A stretch of DNA of 64,000 bases from Corallium rubrum (taxonomy: Eukaryota; Cnidaria; Anthozoa; Scleralcyonacea; Coralliidae): contig OZ036014.1 of NCBI GenBank assembly GCA_964035015.1, positions 5,616,495-5,680,494 on the forward strand, read 5' to 3'. Position 1 is the first letter of the stretch. Every line of letters begins with the position of its first letter. The position numbers and the translations under genes were made by a program. The notes beneath the pieces were generated by a model. It had not been told where the DNA came from, searched no databases, and saw only the letters and a list, made by a program, of their open reading frames with translations. Below are positions 35,001-64,000 of this stretch, piece after piece.

Positions 35001-38000
35001 TAGAAAAGGAACAACTTCTGAAAGATGATATCGCCGCTTTGGAAAGACTAAAAGAAGAATTAAGTAAAGAATTGATGGCGGGGAAGGATTCCTTACATAA
35101 ACAAACGACAACAAGTGGACAGGATTCAGAACAATTATCCAAAGAGTACCAAGAGTTTCTTAATCTTAAGAACGACGAAGAATATTTAGAGAAGAGCTTA
35201 GAGGATGTAAACAAAAGACTGTTAGCAAGGAAAGAGTGGGTTTCTGATTTTGAACAACCGAAAACCACAGTTGAGGTCGACGACAGTGATTTAGCTCAAT
35301 CGTATGGGGAGATTTTAAAACGGATGTCGGATGAGAAACTTAACATGGCCGACCTCATTCGTGAGCTGGAGGTTACCCAGGAAACGTTATCAAAAGAGCG
35401 GGAAATAACCGGAGAACTACTCGACTTAATTAAGTCGAGGGTTGGGAACGAGTTACTGGGAGCATTGACCGGTGATGGGTTGTTAAGTCCTTTGGCGCGA
35501 ACAGCTGAAATGCATTCCACGGGTGCTGAGGAATACCAAGAAGTAGCGAGCAAAGTCGAACACGATAGTGTTACAGTTGCAGAAATAATTGCCGATTACA
35601 AAAAAATAAATGCACTCTCGCAAAGGGAAAACCAAAAGCTTGTCAAAATGCTGGAATTAGTGAAATCGAAAATCGATGAAGATCTTTTCGAGTCGATTGT
35701 GAACCAAAAGCCATCTGAGGTCGAAGTTTCTAAGAAATACGAACTTTCTAAGATCTTGGAAAACAATAAAACGCTTTTTGAACAAATTGTAGCGAATACA
35801 AAAGCCGTGAGAGTTTTGGAAAATGAAAACGAAACGTTAAAAATGGAATTAGAGGGTGGAAGGGAAGTATTTGAGGAAAATAAGGAAATCAAGGAGAAAT
35901 TAGAAAATGCGAACAATGAAATTGGAATTCTTACGACCGAATTGGATGAAGTGAAGAAGGAGAAGAACGATGAGCTTGAACGAAACGCTGAAGATTTTGA
36001 ACAAATTGAGAAAGAGTTGGTATCGTGCAAAGAAATGCTAGAGGATCTTCAGGAACAGAATAAGTCGATTATGTCAAAGTTTGAAGATGCCACGAAGAGA
36101 CAAGATGAATTGAAAACTAACTTACAATATATGGAAGAAAAGAAGGACAGCTTGGAAGATGAAATTGAGGAAATTAATTCCAAACTCCAGGAAGCTGAAG
36201 AAATAAAAAACGAAGCAAAGAATGAGCTGCAAAAGTTTAAAGAATTAACCGAAGAAACGATAGCTGCGATGGAGACGGAAAAGAATGAAAGTGTTTCTAA
36301 ATTGGAGCTGATTGAGAAACTAAACGATCAAATGAAAAATGATTTAAAGAACGAACAAGAAACGAAAGAGGAGAACAAGGCATTGAAAGAAAAACTGACT
36401 GCTATGGAAAACGAAAACAAAGGTCTAACTACTAAATTGGAGGATGCCGAAAAAGAGAAATACAAAACGAAAGAAGAGTTACAACGGAATCAAGCTGACA
36501 TTGAGAAAGAAAACGAAGAAATACTTTGTAAATTAAAAGAGACGGAGAAAATAAACGAAGGATTGAAAAATGAATTGGAGTTGAACGAACGGTTAAAAGA
36601 GGAGAACATACGGATGAAAGATAAAATCGATACACTGGAAATTGAAGTAGATAACCTGAACAAGGAGATGACAGAAGAATTGGAAGCCATAGATGAGTTG
36701 AAGAAAGAAAATACTTCGATAAAGGAAATGTTAGATGTGTTAGAGAAAGAAAGCAATGAAGTAATTCCAGCGATGGATAGTCTTAAGAGAACGAACAAGG
36801 AGTTAGAAGACGAAATAGAATATTTACATAAAGAGGAAAAAGATTTTGAATCGATTCAAAAGAAGTTGACTGACGCTGAACGCGAAGTTGAACAGTTGAA
36901 AGAAGATTTAAAAGACTTTGAATCGATTCAAAAGAAGTTGGCTGACGCTGAACGCGAAGTTGAACGGTTGAAAGAAGATTTAAAAGATTTTGAGTCTGTT
37001 GAAAAGAAGTTGACTGGCGCTGAACGCGAAGTTGAACGGTTGAAAGAAGATTTAAAAGATTTTGAATCGATTCAAAAGAAATTGACTGGCGCTGAACGCG
37101 AAGTTGGACAGTTGCAAGAAGATTTTGAAGCGATTCAAAAGAAATTGACTGACGCTGAACGGGAAGTTGAACAGTTGAAAGAAGATTTAAAAGATTTTGA
37201 ATCTATTCAAAAGAAGTTGACTGACGCTGAACGCAAAGTTGAACAGTTGAAAGAAGATTTAAAAGGTTTTGAGTCTGTTCAAAAGAAGTTGACTGACGCT
37301 GAACGCAAAGTTGAACAGTTGAAAGAAGATTTAAAAAATTTTGAATCGATTCAAAATAAGTTGACTGACGCTGAACGCGAAGTTGGACATTTGAAAGAAG
37401 ATTTAGAAGGTTTAAAGATTGAAAAGGACGAATTAGATAATTATATTGGAACTGTTCTCCAACGAAACGTAACCGGTGGATTAAAGTCAGCCGTGGAAGA
37501 TTACAGCAATGATTTTAAAGAGATGGAGAAAGAAAATCACTCGTTAGCAATAGAATGTGATAATTTAAAAGAATTAAAACAAATTATCGGCAAAACTCTA
37601 GCTGAAAAGCTACTTAGTCTGTCTAAAGAACACCAAGGTAGCTTGGAAGACACTCAATCCGTTCCGAAATGCGTGGAGAAGGTTGTTAATCAACGAATTA
37701 CGTTGGCACGGGTTTTCGAGGATTACGAGAAAGACCTTGACACTGTAGAGCAACTTTTAGGCCAGGAATTGTTTAGCTGTATTCTAAACACGAGTAGTAC
37801 GTTAGAAAATGACGAAGATAAGAAATCACTGAGGATAATCAGCGAATTAAAAGACGGGAAAGATTTGACACAAATTGTGAAGGCCTATGAGGATTTGATT
37901 GAGTCTCAAGCAAATGAAATAAAATCGGCTGAAGCAGTTTTTGAAAAAGTCAAGACCTTGGAGGCAGAATTGGAAGACGTTCATAAACAGAATCAACGAG

Positions 38001-38962
38001 AGATCGAAGAAGCCGAAGACATGCTTCGTGAACAGCGAAATCAACACGAGTTAGACAAACAGAATTTGTTGGGACGTTTTAATGATGAGAAAAATAACAT
38101 GCAACATCAGATTGAACGAGAGAGGAATTCCATGGAGACAGCGATGCAGAATTTGATCAACGAGATCGTGCGCTTGAAGGAGGAGAGAAAAGAGATCAGA
38201 AGGAACAATCGGTTGGAGAAGGAAAAAATGGATCTGGCTTTTGAAAGGGAGCGAGCTGAATTGTATTCTAATAACGAGATTGTTAAGACGGATATCCAAG
38301 AAAAATTGGAAAAAGCATTTTTCGAAGTTTCACAGAAAGAGAAAGTTATGATGGACGAAAGAGAAAATGGACTAAAAGAAGAAGTGATGAAGTTGAAAAA
38401 TGAGAAAAAGGAGATGGCGGTTAAGGTTAAAGAAATGGAAACTAAATTGGAATACGAGCTGAACTTTTCTAAAGAGTCTGGTCAGGTCTGTGATTTGAAA
38501 GAGAAGGAGAAGGCTCGGGAAGAGATTAAGAATGAGTTCGAAGAAACGATGAAACAGGAGAAGAAGAAATTCCAAGATACATTGGTTTCGTTGAGACAAG
38601 AAATTGATCGGTTACAGCACGAACGGTGTAAAGCTTACGATGAACTCACTAATGATAGTACACTTAACGAGCAAACCGATCACTCTTCGGTACAAGAACT
38701 TCGCATTTACGAGCGACTCGAATCCGATTTCAAAGCAAAAATCCATTCGGAGAGAATCTCAATGGAGAATCGTATCAAAGAGCTGAGGAAGGAGAGGGAG
38801 GATTTGAACAAAGAAAAGCAGGAAATAAAAGGAAGGATGAGAAATCAACGTCTTGAGTTGAACAGGAAACACGAGAAAGAGAAAGAGGAGTTGGTTGAAA
38901 AATATCGAAATGAAATGAGAGCACTTAGAGAGCAACTTCACAAGAAAATGGCCAGGGAAATG
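17009..38962 (+). CDS. Gene B exon 1, 21,954 bp coding
   Basis: A single open exon of 7318 codons ending ...GCC-AGG-GAA-ATG before the donor GTAAGTTGG. Constant Lys/Glu/Leu heptads throughout and in-frame preservation through repeated indels (for example extra Asp-Glu-Asp codons near 23090) support genuine coding. Antisense open frames in this exon are Phe/Leu/Ser-rich shadows of Lys/Glu codons. No internal introns are apparent. Confidence 0.93.
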
Positions 38963-41086
38963 GTAAGTTGGAGTTTTTAAATTTTAGGTTTTTAAGTCTT
39001 TGTCTAGGTCTGGGTATGGATCTAGGTCTAGGTATGGGTCTAGGTCTAGGTCTAGGTATGGGTCTAGGTCTAGGTATGGATCTAGGTCTAGGTCTGGGTC
39101 TAGGTCTGGGTCTAGGTCTAGGTCTAGGTATGGGTATAGGTCTAGGTCTAGGTATAGATCTAGGTCTGGGTATGGATCTAGGTCTAGGTATGGGTCTAGG
39201 TCTAGGTCTGGGTATGGATCTATGTCTAGGTATGTATGGGTCTAGGTCTAGGTATGGGTATAGGTCTAGGTCTAGGTATGGGTCTAGGTCTAGGTATGGG
39301 TATAGGTCTAGGTATGGGTCTAGGTCTAGGTATGGGTCTAGGTATGGGTCTAGGTCTAGGTATGGGTCTAGGTATGGGTATGGGTCTAGGTCTAGGTATG
39401 GGTCTAGGTATGGGTCTAGGTATGGGTCTAGGTATGGGTCTAAGTCTAGGTATGGGTCTAGGTATGGGTCTAGGTATGGGTCTAAGTCTAGGTATGGGTC
39501 TAGGTCTAGGTGGTCTAGGTATGGGTCTAGGTCTAGGTATGGGTCTAGGTCTATGGGTATGGGTTCTGGTCTTGCTCTGGGTTTAGGTCCACGTCTTCGT
39601 CTTGGTCTTTAGGTCTTGGTCTTTAGGTCTTGGTCTTTAGGTCTAGGTATGGGTATGGGTATGGGTATGGGTTTAGGTATGGGTATTTATCTGAGTCTAG
39701 GTATGGGTATGGGTATGGGTTGGGGCTAGGTATAGGTATAGGTTTAGGTATGGGTAACTGGGTCTAGGTAGAGGTCTTGGTCTAGGTTTAGGTAAGGGTC
39801 TGGGTTTAGGTATAGGTCTTGGTCTGCATCTAGGTCTGGGCGTATCTTTAGGTTTAGGTGTAGGTCTAGGTTTAGACTCAAAAGGTTCTAGGTTTGGGTC
39901 CAGACTCTATGTCTAAGTCTTAGGTCTAGGCCGGGGTCTATGTTTTAGGTCAAGGTCTAGGCCTTAAAGCTAAAACTAGATCTAGGTCTAGACTCTAGGT
40001 CTAGAATCTAGGTCTAGACTCTAGGTCTAGACTCTAGGTCTAGACTCTAGGTCTAGACTCTAGGTCTAGACTATATAGGTCTCAGGTTTAAGTCTTAACT
40101 GACAACAGTGCAAAACGATTACGTTTTTCTTAATGCTTTGAACCTGTAGTACCCTGCGAGTCAGAGCCCCTTTCCGACCTACACAAGCTTCGGGGGAAAG
40201 TGGGCTCTGTCAACAAACTCGATATTTCTTTTTGAGCATGCGGGAACGGTTGCCAAGATACTATTTTGGGCCCAGGCTCTAACGCGTTACTTGCTATTTT
40301 CCAGCTTGCGGTGCTCATAAACTATAACTTGTTTGACCAGTTCAAAACCTGACTGACTCGCCCAAATGTTTGGGGCGAAGATCGAGTTTGTTGGCAGAGC
40401 CCACTTTCCCCCGAAGCTTGCGTTGGTCGGAAAGGGGCTCTGACTCGCAGGGTACACACGTAAAAACTCACAGTCTGATCAGCTCTGATATCAGATCTGT
40501 TCAGAGAAATGTAGCGACCCTTGATACAGCCTGACAGCTACAGAATGTACCAGCGCTGATGTATAAACATTTAGTTAGAATTTCTAACAGACTGGAACAG
40601 CTCCGTAGACAACATACCTGTTCAGTCTGTTATATCAAATTGATACAGCACTGACCGTGTCAGGCTGATACAGTTTGACAGAATCTGTTCTGAACAGTCT
40701 GTTGTAGCTGCAGGTATGATACAGATATGTTATCATAGGTGTATCATAGCTGATACTGCAACAGGCTGTATCAGGGATCGCTACATTTTTCTGAACAGAT
40801 CTGACATCATTCTGCATCAGGTCTGACACAGAGTGTGCGTTTTTGCGTGTGTAGATCTGTAGAGGTAGTCATTTCAATTTCTTATTTTTCTCTTTTTCTT
40901 TGTATAATACAGCAAGACAACACGGATGCAAACACTAATAGATCATTTCCTGATTCTCAAAATATCTATGAACTGCGTCGCGTTGTTCGCGAGAAAGAAG
41001 CCAAACTCAGGAGATACGAAACATTCTTTAGAGAACTGAATCAGGAAGCTTCCATCTTCCACCATGATCCAAACATCGCCGTTTAA
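17009..41086 (+). CDS. Gene B: giant coiled-coil protein, about 7375 aa
   Basis: Two exons, 17009-38962 and 40913-41086, join in phase 0 across an intron with GTAAGT and ATACAG borders to give 7318 plus 57 residues. The start chosen is the first ATG after an in-frame TGA at 16988-16990, in a good context (AAA-ATG-G). The protein is almost entirely acidic/basic coiled coil. In order: N-terminal coils; two copies of an ERF-x2-SRL motif region (near 18800 and 20010); a Ser/Lys/Asp heptad repeat (19718-19948); about 46 sub-repeats with glycine hinges (20938-32400); mixed coils with Ser-rich loops; a 24-residue repeat (36839-37408); and a C-terminal module shared with gene C. No signal peptide, membrane helix or enzyme domain is seen. 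Size is roughly 0.85 MDa. I recognise no named family; a long structural filament or tether is inferred. Confidence 0.9.
19718..19948 (+). repeat. Coding heptad repeat SKDSEDM
   Basis: Eleven tandem 21-bp units in gene B encode variants of S-K-D-S-E-D-M. The unit is exactly one heptad but lacks hydrophobic a/d residues apart from Met/Val, so it is more likely a charged, phosphorylatable linker than a stable coiled coil. Confidence 0.85.
20938..32400 (+). repeat. Gene B array: ~46 hinge-punctuated sub-repeats
   Basis: Within gene B, about 46 sub-repeats averaging 83 residues each start with LQ-x2-L-x-[ED]-G-[TS]-G-G-E-E-[IL]-L-x2-LQ. In the core they alternate in a fixed three-part order: [10 protein letters not shown] (about 83 aa), [10 protein letters not shown] or [10 protein letters not shown] (about 87 aa), [10 protein letters not shown] (about 80 aa). 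Together they form a unit of about 250 residues (750 bp). The first three and last three sub-repeats are diverged, for example AGTGSEA and KGTGSEE. The glycines must break the helix or make a loop between coiled-coil rods. The copy count is by eye. Confidence 0.9.
36839..37408 (+). repeat. Coding 24-residue tandem repeat
   Basis: Eight units in gene B of [24 protein letters not shown] type; the fourth unit has lost two residues, giving 190 residues in all. Nucleotide identity between units is high, indicating recent expansion. Confidence 0.9.
39003..40076. repeat. TCTAGG / TATGGG minisatellite
   Basis: Over 1 kb of TCTAGG hexamers interspersed with TATGGG, degrading into TTAGGTCTTGG forms and ending in a TCTAGAC/TCTAGGTC block at 39975-40075. 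It lies wholly in the gene B intron. The hexamer is not the TTAGGG telomere unit. Confidence 0.95.
40149..40455. mobile_element. Foldback element with 75-bp arms
   Basis: Arms 40149-40223 and 40381-40455 are near-perfect inverted repeats (GTACCCTGCGAGTCAGAGCC and complement), separated by about 157 bp. There is no coding capacity. Confidence 0.85.
40453..40853. mobile_element. Second foldback MITE abutting the first
   Basis: Ends TACACACGTAAAAACT and its imperfect complement at 40832-40853 enclose matched inverted blocks (TTCTGAACAGATCTGA, GATACAGCCTG). It begins at the last bases of the preceding element and stops about 60 bp before the gene B acceptor. Confidence 0.75.
40913..41086 (+). 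CDS. Gene B exon 2 (last 57 codons)
   Basis: Follows TATAATACAG and continues phase 0: QDNTDANTN, a polar stretch, then a short coil ([20 protein letters not shown]) and the C-terminus HHDPNIAV with TAA at 41084-41086. Confidence 0.85.
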   Translation, partial: QDNTDANTNRSFPDSQNIYELRRVVREKEAKLRRYETFFRELNQEASIFHHDPNIAV

Positions 41087-41438
41087 TTTCCCTATAGCTC
41101 TTGAGCCTCTTCAAAAAACAAACATCATTTCGATGTTGATTGCACTTATAGTAACTTGTGGTTTGCACGAAAAACTGGGATTTATTTTAAGGATTTAACT
41201 TTTACGAGCTAAAAAATATGTTTACAAATGCTTTAAATATTTAAACAACAAGCATGTATAATAATTAAGGGCATTATTTTAAGTGTCGTGAAGCGCCACG
41301 CCAAGAAACTTTTAGAATGCCAAACTTTTAACAGTAGCTAAATTTTGGGGCTCAGTTGGAGTAACACCCGATCTTGTAAGCAAACTCTGACGACTGTTTT
41401 GTACTTACTTAATATAAAAACCTTTCGCCTTTTGTAAA

Positions 41439-41449
41439 ATTAAATTAAA
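41439..41449 (+). terminator. Candidate poly(A) signal of gene B
   Basis: Two overlapping ATTAAA hexamers lie about 355 bp past the gene B stop codon. No AATAAA was noticed closer. Confidence 0.4.
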
Positions 41450-41692
41450 GAAACTAGAAAATGGTGAAAAAATCTCGTGGTTTTATATATTTTCTTTTCT
41501 AACTTATACGGTAATTCGGATCATTGAGACATTGGAAAGAGTTGGAAAGGATTTAATCTTTTTCCCCACTGTCCTCGATATTTTTTAAACGAGATTGTAT
41601 TGTAGTGAGATACGTCACACGTCCGATGAAAATAATATATCGTATTCCCCCCCCCCCGGCCGAAACTGAGAGACAAAACTCAGGGCATTCTT

Positions 41693-42273
41693 AGGCCCTG
41701 CCATGAAGTGGATTGACAGTTCAATCGGATCGAAAAACGCGAGTGAAGTCAATCTGGGCACATGCTTACATAGAGAATCCGATCTGCTTGGAACATTGTT
41801 TTCGGTTATGGAACACTATTTTCTGTGCTTTCCTCAATAGTCCATGCGATAATGTATCTTGAAATTTGAATGTATAAATACACCTCCATTTAATATCACT
41901 GTTAAACTTTCTACCGTAGCCGTATAGTCTGTTGCCGTGAATCTTAAAGTCCCTATTGTCTGCCATTTAGCACGACACGCACCAACTTCACTCATGCGTA
42001 TTAAGTCATTTTCAAGTCAAACCGTGTTTAGATGAATCAGATCGGAGACATTCAAGTTTAACAACTATTTTAATCGATGAATAAAATCTTTCCTCATTAG
42101 TCGATCCTTGCTTGAATCTCAAGTCAATCCACTCCACTGCGTAGATTGACTTCAGCCATTCGTTTCGATCAGATCGAAAACTTTCAACCTTCTTCGTGTA
42201 AACACAACAAGGAGAAACAACATGGGAGATTTGACTTGAACACTGAATCCACTTCATGTACACCTGGCCTTAA
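41693..42273 (-). mobile_element. Dispersed non-autonomous element, copy 2
   Basis: Ends TAGGCCCTGCCATGAAGTGG and, inverted, CACTTCATGTACACCTGGCC form imperfect TIRs. Internal blocks match 13986-14866 in reverse orientation (CACCAACTTCACTCATGCG, AAACCGTGTTTAGAT, TCAATCCACTCCACTGCG). Confidence 0.7.
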
Positions 42274-43262
42274 TAGGCGAGTTTCAGGGTGTTGCGCGCG
42301 CGTCGTTTTGCAAAGGAATTGGCGGGCTCTCCACAAAGTAAGCAATGGAAAACAGACTTGCTTGCGAGGCCGAACAACAGCAAAATAACAGTGTTAAACA
42401 TCCAGAAACTGTATCTATACTTTGTTGATTTTAAACAGTGCAAAATAACTTATTAACTAACTTTTTTTGCTCTATTTAAATACGTTAAAACCCCACAAGT
42501 GATATAAGCACTTTAAGGCCGTAAACATGTCATGCTGAAAACATGTATCATGTTTACGCCCTAAATTCAAAGTGGTGTACACAAAAAAACAACTATACAG
42601 CCGAGAAACAGAACCGCGAAGGTGTGGTCATCTCACCGAAACATATATAATTGTTTAATATTAGATCAAGCTTTGAACTCTATACACATATAATATGTTA
42701 TCTGTGCCAAAACAGACTCAGACAGACATTTATATATTGTTAAATATAGCCCATTGAAAGAATATGTTTCTGAAGCGTCTCGTGTTGACTTTGAAGTGAA
42801 CCGAATTGGGCGTAACTAACGTTTTAAACAGTACCTCATTGCCGCTGTAGTATACAAAAAGTGTTTTATATCATTCCAAATTTTGTCCCATGCATGTGTT
42901 ACTAGAACGATCAGGTTGCTATGACTGCCAATCGCACCATAACATGGCCATATCCAACGAATCAAGAACATCTAAGCACTAATTTCTATCGTTCTAGAGA
43001 CACAATCATATTGCGGCGAACAACCACAAGTCAAAATGACGCTGAACTTTCAAACCAGACGCTTATTAAAATTTAAGAACAAGGGCAACACCCTTGACGT
43101 TTATTATAACAACAAGGAATACCGTTTATAAACTTCTTTTATTTATTAGTGAGCAAAAAAGGATAGCACTGTGTTCCTTTTAGCAATAATAAATCAATCT
43201 GAATCACAATCTAGAAAACGTCTTTATTGATTGCCGTGATTTAACTGAGTATAGATGCATGC
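42274..43262. other. Intergenic, no gene seen
   Basis: AT-rich spacer between genes B and C with no supported ORF, RNA gene or recognisable repeat. Confidence 0.5.
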
Positions 43263-43535
43263 ATGTTAACACTTTGAAGCCTGACGACGAGTCTTTAGTA
43301 TTTTATTCTGGCTAACGCCAGACGATTTTATTCTGGCTAACGCCAGACGATTTTATTCTGGCTAACGCCAGACGATTTTATTCAGCACAGGGAGAGGTCC
43401 AGGCCTCAAAGTGTTCAAACCTATCTCTTTAACACTTTGAAGCCTGAAGACGAGTCTTTAGTATTTTATTCTGGCTAATGCCATATATTTTTATTCAGCA
43501 CAGGGAGAGGTCCAGGCCTCAAAGTGTTAAGTGAT
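43263..43535. repeat. CTGGCTAACGCCAGACGATT repeat cluster
   Basis: Two adjacent copies (about 43263-43430 and 43431-43535) have inverted ends AACACTTTGAAGCCTG/CAGGCCTCAAAGTGTT. The first carries three tandem 30-bp units containing CTGGCTAACGCCAGACGATT, itself with an inverted core (TGGC-TAAC-GCCA). Confidence 0.75.
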
Positions 43536-44543
43536 TAGACTTTAGCAATAAACAAAACGCGTTTATCCGCCAAGAGAAGACAAACACAACAGTTTTATTT
43601 AACAAGGGTTACGTTTAGTAAGCTAGAAACCTACTTAGAAATACCTTCGTTGCCGTGAAGTGTTTTAAAAAAGCGAAATATGACAAAGCGTTGTTTTTCC
43701 AATGTTTTTGTTTGTGCAACAGGTGTTCGTTGAGATCATGTCGGCCTAACGTAAAAACAAAAGCAAGTATCTTCGACAAATACATTTAAAGTGCTACGTA
43801 TAGAGAGTGTATATGATAAATCTTAGAGCTTATGAACTGTCGAGAATTTAGACAACGAAATACTGACATTTTGAGCCAGTCTTTCACCAAAGTAAAGTCA
43901 GATGGTCAGTATTTCGTTATCTATAAAATCTCAGTATTTCAGAATCTTTGCGTTGTTCATACGTTCAGCACAAAGATAACTTCTTAAGACATTCCCTTAG
44001 TCGTTTCTCAAATGGTATTCAAAAGTTGAATGTACGAACTCGTGCTATACTAGGCCTAGAAAATGGTCTTTGGTACCACATAAGGCGTGTGCCGCAAGAC
44101 AGTTTTTGTTTACCATTTGACCTGTTGTGGGTGAAGTGTTGATGCTAGCTGAAAACAACAAACGAACTTTGCCGGCAACCCTGTGGTCACTTGCTCCATG
44201 ATTACGGCTTTCCAAATATGGAAAATGTTTTAAAAAACATCCGAGGTTTAACCAATAAGGGAGTCGGCTAACACAGTAACCAGGAGCGTCTCTCGTTACT
44301 TCGATCATTTTTAGAGCGCGTCTCTCGATGTTTGTAGCAGAGAAGTAGCTTCGCGTCCTCTATGTGTAGCGTCTAGCCGGCTGGCCGGTGACTGTCGCTT
44401 CGTCACGTTTATTCTCGCCGATTTTTCAAAGCGACGCCGTGTACAGCAAAGTTCAACGCCTTTTAGGGACCAAGCGCCCTTTGTCTATTCCTGCGGAGGA
44501 GCTCGTAGCTGATTACGACGTAGTCTTCAGCTCCACCGAAAAT
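43536..44543. other. Upstream region of gene C
   Basis: Contains a small inverted repeat (ACGAAATACTGAC near 43855 and GTCAGTATTTCGT near 43905). The last 150 bp before the start codon are open in the gene C frame without an ATG, so they are probably 5' UTR; an upstream coding exon cannot be excluded. No TATA box is convincing. Confidence 0.45.

Positions 44544-64000
<19,457 letters not shown>

Larger units (their letters stand above)
38963..40912 (+). other. Gene B intron
   Basis: Bounded by GTAAGT (38963) and a polypyrimidine tract with ATACAG (40907-40912). It is filled by a TCTAGG minisatellite and two foldback elements, leaving almost no unique sequence except near the acceptor. Confidence 0.9.

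Noticed and set aside
39003-40076. Interstitial telomeric repeat
   Set aside because: The unit is TCTAGG with TATGGG, not TTAGGG, and it lies inside an intron of an intact gene.
4991-41086. Genes A and B being one transcript
   Set aside because: Gene A ends in a stop with a plausible poly(A) signal, no donor site was found near its end, and more than 10 kb of repeat-rich DNA separates them. RNA evidence would be needed to revise this.

Overview
This is eukaryotic nuclear DNA, most likely from a marine invertebrate. The scatter of SINEs, a LINE remnant, TA- and TTAA-flanked MITEs and foldback elements, with the AT-rich spacers, suggests an anthozoan cnidarian such as a coral or sea anemone. 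That assignment is inference from element style, not from a marker gene. There are no bacterial, phage or CRISPR features.

The window is built around three head-to-tail, plus-strand genes for long alpha-helical coiled-coil proteins. Gene A (4991-6208) encodes 405 residues in one exon. Gene B (17009-41086) encodes about 7375 residues in two exons; the first is a 21,954-bp uninterrupted coding exon. Its middle is an array of about 46 sub-repeats of about 83 residues, organised as a three-part unit of about 250 residues. Each sub-repeat opens with a glycine hinge of the type G-T/S-G-G-E-E. Gene C (44544 to beyond 64000) has at least 11 exons, joined here by reading phase, and encodes at least 2360 residues. 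It begins with a Met/Pro/Gln/Gly-rich tandem-repeat region and continues as coiled coil. The three proteins share a hendecad signature, [F/Y]-x-x-E-[K/R]-x6-[F/Y]. The C-terminal parts of B and C align over roughly 250 residues, so the genes look like diverged tandem paralogues. I cannot tie them to a named family; a structural or cytoskeletal filament role is inference.

Region by region: 1-4850 is intergenic with a tRNA-derived SINE, a trinucleotide satellite and a TA-flanked MITE. 4934-6573 is gene A. 6574-16930 is intergenic, with a CAA array, a 120-bp satellite, an 83-bp satellite, a second SINE copy, a LINE 3' remnant and several foldback MITEs. 17009-41086 is gene B, whose only coding intron holds a TCTAGG minisatellite and two foldback elements. 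41087-44543 is a MITE-rich spacer. 44544-64000 is gene C.

Most introns of gene C are dominated by a simple repeat, and the motif differs each time: AATTATGAT, ATC/ATT, TTACA, CCA/CTA, then GTTT, CTTGT and CTTAT together, CAA, and AAAC followed by ACAG. The remaining introns (1, 6 and 8) are filled with large inverted-repeat elements. This intron architecture, the 22-kb exon and the hinge-punctuated repeat array are the most unusual things in the window.
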